DNA from: Hydractinia symbiolongicarpus
Lineage: Eukaryota; Cnidaria; Hydrozoa; Anthoathecata; Hydractiniidae
Reading direction: 5' to 3'
Length of the DNA stretch: 64,000 nt
Assembly: GCF_029227915.1 (NCBI RefSeq)
Contig: NC_079875.1
Span: 1,426,001-1,490,000, forward strand
Below the pieces are notes generated by a model that did no database searches, was not told the origin of the DNA, and saw only the letters and a list, made by a program, of their open reading frames with translations. Below are positions 23,961 through 36,900 of the stretch, in pieces (position 1 is the stretch's first letter; every line of letters begins with the position of its first letter). The translations under genes were made by a program, and so were the position numbers.

Positions 23961-26900
23961 AAAAATGAAAACATTTTTGAAAACTACAAGTCTCATGCGT
24001 TTTAGTGGTGAAAAAATAATTTAAAAAATCGTTCGGGAAATGAGTTTACACCCTGGGTACCCTCTTTGTATACTTTTGACTATACGGGCCGAGTCCGGGA
24101 TTGACGGGAAATCGCAGGTTTTCGTTTGCCGGCGATTAAACTTCTTTTATTCAGCGTCTCATCAAAAATGAAAACATTTTTAAAAACTACAAGTCTCATG
24201 GGCTTTAGTGGTGAAATAATAATTTAAAAAATCTTTTGGGAAATGAGTTTACTCCCTGGGTACTTTCTTTGTATACTTTTGACTATACGTGCCGAGTACG
24301 GGATTTACGGGAAATCGCAGGTTTTCGTTTGCCGGCGATTAAACTTCTTTTATTCAGCGTGTCATCAAAAATGAAAACATTTTTGAAAACTACAAGTCTC
24401 ATGCGTTTTAGTGCTGAAAAAATAATTTAAAAATCCGGTCTGGAAATGAGTTTACTCACTGGGTACTTTCCTTGTATACTTTTAACTATACGGGCCGAGT
24501 CCGGGATTTACGGGAAATCGCAGGTTTTCGTTTGCCGGCGATTAAACTTCTTTTATTCAGCGTCTCATCAAAAATGAAAACATTTTTAAAAACTACAAGT
24601 CTCATGGGCTTTAGTGGTGAAATAATAATTTAAAAAATCGTTTGGGAAATGAGTTTCCCTGGGTACTTTCTTTGTATACTTTTGACTATACGGGCCGAGT
24701 CCAGGATTTACGTGAAATTGCGGGTTTTCGTTTGCCGGCGATTAAACTTCTTTTATTCAGCGTCTCATCAAAAATGAAAACATTTTTGAAAACTACAAGT
24801 CTCATGCGTTTTAGTGGTGAGAAAATAAATTAAAAAATCGTTCTGGAAATGAGTTTACTCACAGGGTACTTTCTTTGTATACATTCGACTATACGGGCCA
24901 AGCCCGGGATTTACGGGAAATCGCGGGTTTTCGTTTGCCGAGGATTAAACCTCTTTCATTTAGCGTCTCATCAAAAATGAAAAATTTTTTGAAAACTACA
25001 AGTCTCATGCGTTTTAGTGGTGAAAAGATAATTGAAAAAATCGTTTCGGAAATGAGTTTACTCCCTGGGTACTTTCTTTGTATACATTCGACTATACGGG
25101 CCAAGCCCGGGATTTACGGGAAATCGCGGGTTTTCGTTTGCCGGCGATTAAACAACTTTCATTAAGCGTCTCATTAAAAATAAAAACATTTCTGAAAACT
25201 ACAAGTCTCATGCGTTTTATTGGTGAAAATTAATTTAAAAAATAGTTCGGGAAATGAGTTTACTCCCTGGGTACTTACTTTGTATACTTTTGACTATACG
25301 GGCCGAGTCCGGGATTTACGGGAAATCGCGGGTTTTCGTTTGCCGGCAATTAAACTTCTTTTATTCAGCGTCTCATCAAAAATGAAAACATTTTTAAAAA
25401 CTACAAGTCTCATGGGCTTTAGTGGTGAAATAATAATTTAAAAAATCGTTCGGGAAATGAGTTTACACCCCGGGTACTTTCTTTGTATACTTTTGACTAT
25501 ACGGGCCGAGTCCGGGATTTACGGGAAGTCGCAGGTTTTCGTTTGCAGGCGATTAAACTTCTTTTATTCAGCGTCTCATCAAAAATGAAAACATTTTTGA
25601 AAACTACAAGTCTCATGCGTTTTAGTGGTGAAAAAATAATTTAAAAAATCGTTCGGGAAATGAGTTTACACCCTGGGTACCCTCTTTGTATACTTTTGAC
25701 TATACGGGCCGAGTCCGGGATTGACGGGAAATCGCAGGTTTTCGTTTGCCGGCGATTAAACTTCTTTTATTCAGCGTCTCATCAAAAATGAAAACATTTT
25801 TAAAAACTACAAGTCTCATGGGCTTTAGTGGTGAAATAATAATTTAAAAAATCTTTTGGGAAATGAGTTTACTCCCTGGGTACTTTCTTTGTATACTTTT
25901 GACTATACGTGCCGAGTACGGGATTTACGGGAAATCGCAGGTTTTCGTTTGCCGGCGATTAAACTTCTTTTATTCAGCGTGTCATCAAAAATGAAAACAT
26001 TTTTGAAAACTACAAGTCTCATGCGTTTTAGTGCTGAAAAAATAATTTAAAAATCCGGTCTGGAAATGAGTTTACTCACTGGGTACTTTCCTTGTATACT
26101 TTTAACTATACGGGCCGAGTCCGGGATTTACGGGAAATCGCAGGTTTTCGTTTGCCGGCGATTAAACTTCTTTTATTCAGCGTCTCATCAAAAATGAAAA
26201 CATTTTTAAAAACTACAAGTCTCATGGGCTTTAGTGGTGAAATAATAATTTAAAAAATCGTTTGGGAAATGAGTTTCCCTGGGTACTTTCTTTGTATACT
26301 TTTGACTATACGGGCCGAGTCCAGGATTTACGTGAAATTGCGGGTTTTCGTTTGCCGGCGATTAAACTTCTTTTATTCAGCGTCTCATCAAAAATGAAAA
26401 CATTTTTGAAAACTACAAGTCTCATGCGTTTTAGTGGTGAGAAAATAAATTAAAAAATCGTTCTGGAAATGAGTTTACTCACAGGGTACTTTCTTTGTAT
26501 ACATTCGACTATACGGGCCAAGCCCGGGATTTACGGGAAATCGCGGGTTTTCGTTTGCCGACGATTAAACCTCTTTCATTTAGCGTCTCATCAAAAATGA
26601 AAAATTTTTTGAAAACTACAAGTCTCATGCGTTTTAGTGGTGAAAAGATAATTGAAAAAATCGTTTCGGAAATGAGTTTACTCCCTGGGTACTTTCTTTG
26701 TATACATTCGACTATACGGGCCAAGCCCGGGATTTACGGGAAATCGCGGGTTTTCGTTTGCCGGCGATTAAACAACTTTCATTAAGCGTCTCATTAAAAA
26801 TAAAAACATTTCTGAAAACTACAAGTCTCATGGGTTTTATTGGTGAAAATTAATTTAAAAAATAGTTCGGGAAATGAGTTTACTCCCTGGGTACTTACTT

Positions 26901-27130
26901 TGTATACTTTTGACTATACGGGCCGAGTCCGGGATTTACGGGAAATCGCGGGTTTTCGTTTGCCGGCAATTAAACTTCTTTTATTCAGCGTCTCATCAAA
27001 AATGAAAACATTTTTAAAAACTACAAGTCTCATGGGCTTTAGTGGTGAAATAATAATTTAAAAAATCGTTCGGGAAATGAGTTTACACCCCGGGTACTTT
27101 CTTTGTATACTTTTGACTATACGGGCCGAG
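23961..27130 (+). repeat. 1,620-bp HOR (8 monomers), about two copies
   Basis: Markers 1,620 bp apart: GGGATTGACGGG (24.10 and 25.72 kb), monomers starting at 24236/25856, 24642/26262, 24875/26495 and 25220/26840. The unit is four bases short of 8 x 203. Three are lost where GAGTTTACTCCCTGGG became GAGTTTCCCTGGG (near 24652 and 26272), and one in GAAAATTAATTT. The shared three-base deletion shows the copies descend from one unit. Confidence 0.9.
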
Positions 27131-30100
27131 TCCGGGATTTACGGGAAATCGCAGGTTTTCGTTTGCCGGCGATTAAACTTCTTTTATTCAGCGTCTCATC
27201 AAAAATGAAAACATTTTTGAAAACTACAAGTCTCATACGTTTTAGTGGTGAAAAAATAATTTAAAAATTCGTTCCGGAAATGAGTTTACTCACTGGGTAC
27301 TTTCCTTGCATACTTTTGACTATACGGGCCGAGTCCGGGATTTACGGGAAATCGCGAGTTTTCGTTTGCCGGCGATTAAACTTCTTTTATTCAGCGTCTC
27401 ATCAAAAATGAAAACATTTCTGAAAACTACAAGTCTCATGCGTTTTAGTGGTGAAAAAATAATTTAAAAAATCGTTCGGGAAATGAGTTTACACCCTGGG
27501 TACTTTCTTTGTATACTTTTGACTATACGGGCCGAGTCGGGGATTTACGGGAAATCGCAGGTTTTCGTTTGCCGGCGATTAAACTTCTTTTATTCAGCGT
27601 CTCATCAAAAATGAAAACATTTTTGAAAACTACAAGTCTCATGCGTTTTAGTGGTGAAAAAATAATTTAAAACATCGTTCGGGAAATGAGTTTACACCCT
27701 GGGTACTCTCTTTGTATACTTTTGACTATACGGGCCGAGTCCGGGAATTACGGGAAATCGCAGGTTTTCGTTTGCCGGCGATTAAACTTCTTTTATTCAG
27801 CGTCTCATCAAAAATGAAAACGTTTTTGAAAACTACAAGTCTCATGCGTTTTAGTGGTGAAAAAATAATTTAAAAATTCGTTAGGGAAATGAGTTTACTC
27901 ACTGGGTACTTTCCTTGTATACTTTTGACTATGCGGGCCGAGTCCGGGGTTTACGGGAATAGGCGGGTTGTCGTTTGCCGGCGATTAAACTTCTTTTATT
28001 TAGCGTCTCATCAAAAATGAAAACATTTTTGAAAACTACAAGTCTCAAGCGTTTTAGTGGTGAAAAGATAATTTAAAAAATCGTTTTGGAAATGAGTTTA
28101 CTCACAGGGTACTTTCTTTGTATACATTCGACTATACGGGCCAAGCCCGGGATTTACGGGAAATCGCGGGTTTTCGTTTGCCGGCGATTAAACCGCTTTC
28201 ATTAAGCGTCTCATCAAAAATGAAAACATTTCTGAAAACTACAAGTCTCATGCGTTTTAGTGGTGAAAAAATAATTTAAAAATTCGTTCCGGAAATGAGT
28301 TTACTCACTGGGTACTTTCCTTGCATACTTTTGACTATACGGGCCGAGTCCGGGATTTACGGGAAATCGCGAGTTTTCGTTTGCCGGCGATTAAACTTCT
28401 TTTATTCAGTGTCTCATCAAAAATGAAACCATTTTTAAAAACTACAAGTCTCATGGGCTTTAGTGGTAAAATAATACTTTAAAAAATCGTTTGGGAAATG
28501 AGTTTACTCCCTGGGTACTTTCTTTGTATAATTTTGACTATACGGGCCGAGTCCGGGATTTACGGGAAATCGCGGGTTTTCGTTTGCCGGCAATTAAACT
28601 TCTTTTATTCAGCGTCTCATCAAAAATGAAAACATTTTTAAAAACTACAAGTCTCATGGGCTTTAGTGGTGAAATAATAATTTAAAAAATCGTTCGGGAA
28701 ATGAGTTTACACCCCGGGTACTTTCTTTGTATACTTTTGACTATACGGGCCGAGTCCGGGATTTACGGGAAATCGCAGGTTTTCGTTTGCCGGCGATTAA
28801 ACTTCTTTTATTCAGCGTCTCATCAAAAATGAAAACATTTTTGAAAACTACAAGTCTCATACGTTTTAGTGGTGAAAAAATAATTTAAAAATTCGTTCCG
28901 GAAATGAGTTTACTCACTGGGTACTTTCCTTGCATACTTTTGACTATACGGGCCGAGTCCGGGATTTACGGGAAATCGCGAGTTTTCGTTTGCCGGCGAT
29001 TAAACTTCTTTTATTCAGCGTCTCATCAAAAATGAAAACATTTCTGAAAACTACAAGTCTCATGCGTTTTAGTGGTGAAAAAATAATTTAAAAAATCGTT
29101 CGGGAAATGAGTTTACACCCTGGGTACTTTCTTTGTATACTTTTGACTATACGGGCCGAGTCGGGGATTTACGGGAAATCGCAGGTTTTCGTTTGCCGGC
29201 GATTAAACTTCTTTTATTCAGCGTCTCATCAAAAATGAAAACATTTTTGAAAACTACAAGTCTTATGCGTTTTAGTGGTGAAAAAATAATTTAAAACATC
29301 GTTCGGGAAATGAGTTTACACCCTGGGTACTCTCTTTGTATACTTTTGACTATACGGGCCGAGTCCGGGAATTACGGGAAATCGCAGGTTTTCGTTTGCC
29401 GGCGATTAAACTTCTTTTATTCAGCGTCTCATCAAAAATGAAAACATTTTTGAAAACTACAAGTCTCATGCGTTTTAGTGGTGAAAAAATAATTTAAAAA
29501 TTCGTTAGGGAAATGAGTTTACTCACTGGGTACTTTCCTTGTATACTTTTGACTATACGGGCCGAGACCGGGATTTACGGGAAATTGCGGGTTTTCGTTT
29601 GCCGGCGATTAAACTTCTTTTATTCAGCGTCTCATCAAAAATGAAAACATTTTTAAAAACTAAAAGTCTCATGGGATTTAGTGGTGAAATAATAATTTAA
29701 AAAATCGTTCGGGAAATGAGTTTACACCCTGGGTACTTTTTTGTATACTTTTGACTATGCGGGCCGAGTCCGGGGTTTACGGGAATAGGCGGGTTGTCGT
29801 TTGCCGGCGATTAAACTTCTTTTATTTAGCGTCTCATCAAAAATGAAAACATTTTTGAAAACTACAAGTCTCAAGCGTTTTAGTGGTGAAAAGATAATTT
29901 AAAAAATCGTTTTGGAAATGAGTTTACTCACAGGGTACTTTCTTTGTATACATTCGACTATACGGGCCAAGCCCGGGATTTACGGGAAATCGCGGGTTTT
30001 CGTTTGCCGGCGATTAAACCGCTTTCATTAAGCGTCTCATCAAAAATGAAAACATTTCTGAAAACTACAAGTCTCATGCGTTTTAGTGGTGAAAAAATAA

Positions 30101-33100
30101 TTTAAAAATTCGTTCCGGAAATGAGTTTACTCACTGGGTACTTTCCTTGCATACTTTTGACTATACGGGCCGAGTCCGGGATTTACGGGAAATCGCGAGT
30201 TTTCGTTTGCCGGCGATTAAACTTCTTTTATTCAGTGTCTCATCAAAAATGAAACCATTTTTAAAAACTACAAGTCTCATGGGCTTTAGTGGTAAAATAA
30301 TAATTTAAAAAATCGTTTGGGAAATGAGTTTACTCCCTGGGTACTTTCTTTGTATAATTTTGACTATACGGGCCGAGTCCGGGATTTACGGGAAGTCGCA
30401 GGTTTTCGTTTGCAGGCGATTAAACTTCTTTTATTCAGCGTCTCATCAAAAATGAAAACATTTTTGAAAACTACAAGTCTCATGCGCTTTAGTGGTGAAA
30501 AAATAATTTAAAAAATCGTTCGGGAAATGAGTTTACACCCTGGGTACTCTCTTTGTATACTTTTGACTATACGGGCCGAGTCCGGGAATTACGGGAAATC
30601 GCAGGTTTTCGTTTGCCGGCGATTAAACTTCTTTTATTCAGCGTCTCATCAAAAATGAAAACATTTTTGAAAACTACAAGTCTCATGCGCTTTAGTGGTG
30701 AAAAAATAATTTAAAAAATCGTTCGGGAAATGAGTTTACACCCTGGGTACTCTCTTTGTATACTTTTGACTATACGGGCCGAGTCCGGGAATTACGGGAA
30801 ATCGCAGGTTTTCGTTTGCCGGCGATTAAACTTCTTTTATTCAGCGTCTCATCAAAAATGAAAACATTTTTGAAAACTACAAGTCTCATGCGTTTTAGTG
30901 GTGAAAAAATAATTTAAAAAATCGTTCGGGAAATGAGTTTACACCCTGGGTACCCTCTTTGTATACTTTTGACTATACGGGCCGAGTCCGGGATTTACAG
31001 GAAATCGCGGGTTTTTGTTTGCCGGCAATTAAACTTCTTTTATTCAGCGTCTCATCAAAAATGAAAACATTTTTAAAAACTACAAGTCTCATGGGCTTTA
31101 GTGGTGAAATAATAATTTAAAAAATCGTTCGGGAAATGAGTTTACACCCCGGGTACTTTCTTTGTATACTTTTGACTATACGGGCCGAGTCCGGGATTTA
31201 CGGGAAATCGCAGGTTTTCGTTTGCCGGCGATTAAACTTCTTTTATTCAGCGTCTCATCAAAAATGAAAACATTTTTGAAAACTACAAGTCTCATGCGTT
31301 TTAGTGGTGAAAAAATAATTTAAAACATCGTTCGGGAAATGAGTTTACTCACTGGGTACTTTCCTTGCATACTTTTGACTATACGGGCCGAGTCCGGGAT
31401 TTACGGGAAATCGCGAGTTTTCGTTTGCCGGCGATTAAACTTCTTTTATTCAGCGTCTCATCAAAAATGAAAACATTTTTGAAAACTACAAGTCTCATGC
31501 GTTTTAGTGGTGAAAAAATAATTTAAAAATTCGTTAGGGAAATGAGTTTACTCACTGGGTACTTTCCTTGTATACTTTTGACTATACGGGCCGAGACCGG
31601 GATTTACGGGAAATTGCGGGTTTTCGTTTGCCGGCGATTAAACTTCTTTTATTCAGCGTCTCATCAAAAATGAAAACATTTTTAAAAACTAAAAGTCTCA
31701 TGGGATTTAGTGGTGAAATAATAATTTAAAAAATCGTTCGGGAAATGAGTTTACACCCTGGGTACTTTTTTGTATACTTTTGACTATACGGGCCGAGTCG
31801 GGGATTTACGGGAAATCGCAGGTTTTCGTTTGCCGGCGATTAAACTTCTTTTATTTAGCGTCTCATCAAAAATGAAAACATTTTTGAAAACTACAAGTCT
31901 CAAGCGTTTTAGTGGTGAAAAGATAATTTAAAAAATCGTTTTGGAAATGAGTTTACTCACAGGGTACTTTCTTTGTATACATTCGACTATACGGGCCAAG
32001 CCCGGGATTTACGGGAAATCGCGGGTTTTCGTTTGCCGGCGATTAAACCGCTTTCATTAAGCGTCTCATCAAAAATGAAAACATTTCTGAAAACTACAAG
32101 TCTCATGCGTTTTAGTGGTGAAAAAATAATTTAAAAATTCGTTCCGGAAATGAGTTTACTCACTGGGTACTTTCCTTGCATACTTTTGCCTATACGGGCC
32201 GAGTCCGGGATTTACGGGAAATCGCGAGTTTTCGTTTGCCGGCGATTAAACTTCTTTTATTCAGTGTCTCATCAAAAATGAAACCATTTTTAAAAACTAC
32301 AAGTCTCATGTGCTTTAGTGGTAAAATAATAATTTAAAAAATCGTTTGGGAAATAAGTTTACTCCCTGGGTACTTTCTTTGTATAATTTTGACTATACGG
32401 GCCGAGTCCGGGATTTACGGGAAGTCGCAGGTTTTCGTTTGCAGGCGATTAAACTTCTTTTATTCAGCGTCTCATCAAAAATGAAAACATTTTTGAAAAC
32501 TACAAGTCTCATGCGCTTTAGTGGTGAAAAAATAATTTAAAAAATCGTTCGGGAAATGAGTTTACACCCTGGGTACTCTCTTTGTATACTTTTGACTATA
32601 CGGGCCGAGTCCGGGAATTACGGGAAATCGCAGGTTTTCGTTTGCCGGCGATTAAACTTCTTTTATTCAGCGTCTCATCAAAAATGAAAACATTTTTGAA
32701 AACTACAAGTCTCATGCGCTTTAGTGGTGAAAAAATAATTTAAAAAATCGTTCGGGAAATGAGTTTACACCCTGGGTACTCTCTTTGTATACTTTTGACT
32801 ATACGGGCCGAGTCCGGGAATTACGGGAAATCGCAGGTTTTCGTTTGCCGGCGATTAAACTTCTTTTATTCAGCGTCTCATCAAAAATGAAAACATTTTT
32901 GAAAACTACAAGTCTCATGCGTTTTAGTGGTGAAAAAATAATTTAAAAAATCGTTCGGGAAATGAGTTTACACCCTGGGTACCCTCTTTGTATACTTTTG
33001 ACTATACGGGCCGAGTCCGGGATTTACAGGAAATCGCAGGTTTTCGTTTGCCGGCGATTAAACTTCTTTTATTCAGCGTCTCATCAAAAATGAAAACATT

Positions 33101-33968
33101 TTTGAAAACTACAAGTCTCATGCGTTTTAGTGGTGAAAAAATAATTTAAAAATTCGTTAGGGAAATGAGTTTACTCACTGGGTACTTTCCTTGTATACTT
33201 TTGACTATACGGGCCGAGACCGGGATTTACGGGAAATTGCGGGTTTTCGTTTGCCGGCGATTAAACTTCTTTTATTCAGCGTCTCATCAAAAATGAAAAC
33301 ATTTTTAAAAACTAAAAGTCTCATGGGATTTAGTGGTGAAATAATAATTTAAAAAATCGTTCGGGAAATGAGTTTACACCCTGGGTACTTTTTTGTATAC
33401 TTTTGACTATGCGGGCCGAGTCCGGGGTTTACGGGAATAGGCGGGTTTTCGTTTGCCGGCGATTAAACTTCTTTTATTTAGCGTCTCATCAAAAATGAAA
33501 ACATTTTTGAAAACTACAAGTCTCAAGCGTTTTAGTGGTGAAAAGATAATTTAAAAAATCGTTTTGGAAATGAGTTTACTCACAGGGTACTTTCTTTGTA
33601 TACATTCGACTATACGGGCCAAGCCCGGGATTTACGGGAAATCGCGGGTTTTCGTTTGCCGGCGATTAAACCTCTTTCATTAAGCGTCTCATCAAAAATG
33701 AAAACATTTCTGAAAACTACAAGTCTCATGCGTTTTAGTGGTGAAAAAATAATTTAAAAATTCGTTCCGGAAATGAGTTTACTCACTGGGTACTTTCCTT
33801 GCATACTTTTGACTATACGGGCCGAGTCCGGGATTTACGGGAAATCGCGAGTTTTCGTTTGCCGGCGATTAAACTTCTTTTATTCAGTGTCTCATCAAAA
33901 ATGAAACCATTTTTAAAAACTACAAGTCTCATGGGCTTTAGTGGTAAAATAATATATTAAAAAATCGT
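27131..33968 (+). repeat. Related HOR units of 8, 9, 10 and 8 monomers
   Basis: Equivalent monomers (TTTGGG with TATAATTTTGAC) start at 28491, 30317, 32346 and 33969, giving units of 1,826, 2,029 and 1,623 bp. An upstream 1,624-bp spacing links 27234 to 28858. Shared markers are TACTTTTTTGTATAC (one base short), CTATGCGGGCCGAGTCCGGGG with GGGAATAGGCGGG, and CTAAAAGTCTCATGGGATTT. Differences in unit length are whole monomers, so units have gained or lost complete repeats. Confidence 0.83.
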
Positions 33969-36900
33969 TTGGGAAATGAGTTTACTCCCTGGGTACTTTC
34001 TTTGTATAATTTTGACTATACGGGTCGAGTCCGGGATTTACGGGAAGTCGCAGGTTTTCGTTTGCAGGCGATTAAACTTCTTTTATTCAGCGTCTCATCA
34101 AAAATGAAAACATTTTTGAAAACTACAAGTCTCATGCGCTTTAGTGGTGAAAAAATAATTTAAAAAATCGTTCGGGAAATGAGTTTACACCCTGGGTACT
34201 CTCTTTGTATACTTTTGACTATACGGGCCGAGTCCGGGAATTACGGGAAATCGCAGGTTTTCGTTTGCCGGCGATTAAACTTCTTTTATTCAGCGTCTCA
34301 TCAAAAATGAAAACATTTTTGAAAAACTACAAGTCTCATGCGTTTTAGTGGTGAAAAAATAATTTAAAAAATCGTTCGGGAAATGAGTTTACACCCTGGG
34401 TACCCTCTTTGTATACTTTTGACTATACGGGCCGAGTCCGGGATTTACAGGAAATCGCAGGTTTTCGTTTGCCGGCGATTAAACTTCTTTTATTCAGCGT
34501 CTCATCAAAAATGAAAACATTTTTGAAAACTACAAGTCTCATGCGTTTTAGTGGTGAAAAAATAATTTAAAAATTCGTTAGGGAAATGAGTTTACTCACT
34601 GGGTACTTTCCTTGTATACTTTTGACTATACGGGCCGAGTCCGGGATTTACGGGAAATTGCGGGTTTTCGTTTGCCGGCGATTAAACTTCTTTTATTCAG
34701 CGTCTCATCAAAAATGAAAACATTTTTAAAAACTAAAAGTCTCATGGGATTTAGTGGTGAAATAATAATTTAAAAAATCGTTCGGGAAATGAGTTTACAC
34801 CCTGGGTACTTTTTTGTATACTTTTGACTATGCGGGCCGAGTCCGGGGTTTACGGGAATAGGCGGGTTTTCGTTTGCCGGCGATTAAACTTCTTTTATTT
34901 AGCGTCTCATCAAAAATGAAAACATTTTTGAAAACTACAAGTCTCAAGCGTTTTAGTGGTGAAAAGATAATTTAAAAAATCGTTTTGGAAATGAGTTTAC
35001 TTACAGGGTACTTTCTTTGTATACATTCGACTATACGGGCCAAGCCCGGGATTTACGGGAAATCGCGGGTTTTCGTTTGCCGGCGATTAAACCTCTTTCA
35101 TTAAGCGTCTCATCAAAAATGAAAACATTTCTGAAAACTACAAGTCTCATGCGTTTTAGTGGTGAAAAAATAATTTAAAAATTCGTTCCGGAAATGAGTT
35201 TACTCACTGGGTACTTTCCTTGCATACTTTTGACTATACGGGCCGAGTCCGGGATTTACGGGAAATCGCGAGTTTTCGTTTGCCGGCGATTAAACTTCTT
35301 TTATTCAGTGTCTCATCAAAAATGAAACCATTTTTAAAAACTACAAGTCTCATGGGCTTTAGTGGTAAAATAATAATTTAAAAAATCGTTTGGGAAATGA
35401 GTTTACTCCCTGGGTACTTTCTTTGTATAATTTTGACTATACGGGTCGAGTCCGGGATTTACGGGAAGTCGCAGGTTTTCGTTTGCAGGCGATTAAACTT
35501 CTTTTATTCAGCGTCTCATCAAAAATGAAAACATTTTTGAAAACTACAAGTCTCATGCGCTTTAGTGGTGAAAAAATAATTTAAAAAATCGTTCGGGAAA
35601 TGAGTTTACACCCTGGGTACTCTGTTTGTATACTTTTGACTATACGGGCCGAGTCCGGGAATTACGGGAAATCGCAGGTTTTCGTTTGCCGGCGATTAAA
35701 CTTCTTTTATTTAGCGTCTCATCAAAAATGAAAACATTTTTGAAAACTACAAGTCTCATGCGCTTTAGTGGTGAAAAAATAATTTAAAAAATCGTTCGGG
35801 AAATGAGTTTACACCCTGGGTACTCTCTTTGTATACTTTTGACTATACGGGCCGAGTCCGGGAATTACGGGAAATCGCAGGTTTTCGTTTGCCGGCGATT
35901 AAACTTCTTTTATTCAGCGTCTCATCAAAAATGAAAACATTTTTGAAAACTACAAGTCTCATGCGTTTTAGTGGTGAAAAGATAATTTAAAAAATCGTTT
36001 TGGAAATGAGTTTACTCACAGGGTACTTTCTTTGTATACATTCGACTATACGGGCCAAGCCCGGGATTTACGGGAAATCGCGGGTTTTCGTTTGCCGGCG
36101 ATTAAACCTCTTTCATTAAGCGTCTCATCAAAAATGAAAACATTTCTGAAAACTACAAGTCTCATGCGTTTTAGTGGTGAAAAAATAATTTAAAAATTCG
36201 TTCCGGAAATGAGTTTACTCACTGGGTACTTTCCTTGCATACTTTTGACTATACGGGCCGAGTCCGGGATTTACGGGAAATCGCGAGTTTTCGTTTGCCG
36301 GCGATTAAACTTCTTTTATTCAGTGTCTCATCAAAAATGAAACCATTTTTAAAAACTACAAGTCTCATGGGCTTTAGTGGTAAAATAATATATTAAAAAA
36401 TCGTTTGGGAAATGAGTTTACTCCCTGGGTACTTTCTTTGTATAATTTTGACTATACGGGTCGAGTCCGGGATTTACGGGAAGTCGCAGGTTTTCGTTTG
36501 CAGGCGATTAAACTTCTTTTATTCAGCGTCTCATCAAAAATGAAAACATTTTTGAAAACTACAAGTCTCATGCGCTTTAGTGGTGAAAAAATAATTTAAA
36601 AAATCGTTCGGGAAATGAGTTTACACCCTGGGTACTCTCTTTGTATACTTTTGACTATACGGGCCGAGTCCGGGAATTACGGGAAATCGCAGGTTTTCGT
36701 TTGCCGGCGATTAAACTTCTTTTATTCAGCGTCTCATCAAAAATGAAAACATTTTTGAAAAACTACAAGTCTCATGCGTTTTAGTGGTGAAAAAATAATT
36801 TAAAAAATCGTTCGGGAAATGAGTTTACACCCTGGGTACCCTCTTTGTATACTTTTGACTATACGGGCCGAGTCCGGGATTTACAGGAAATCGCAGGTTT

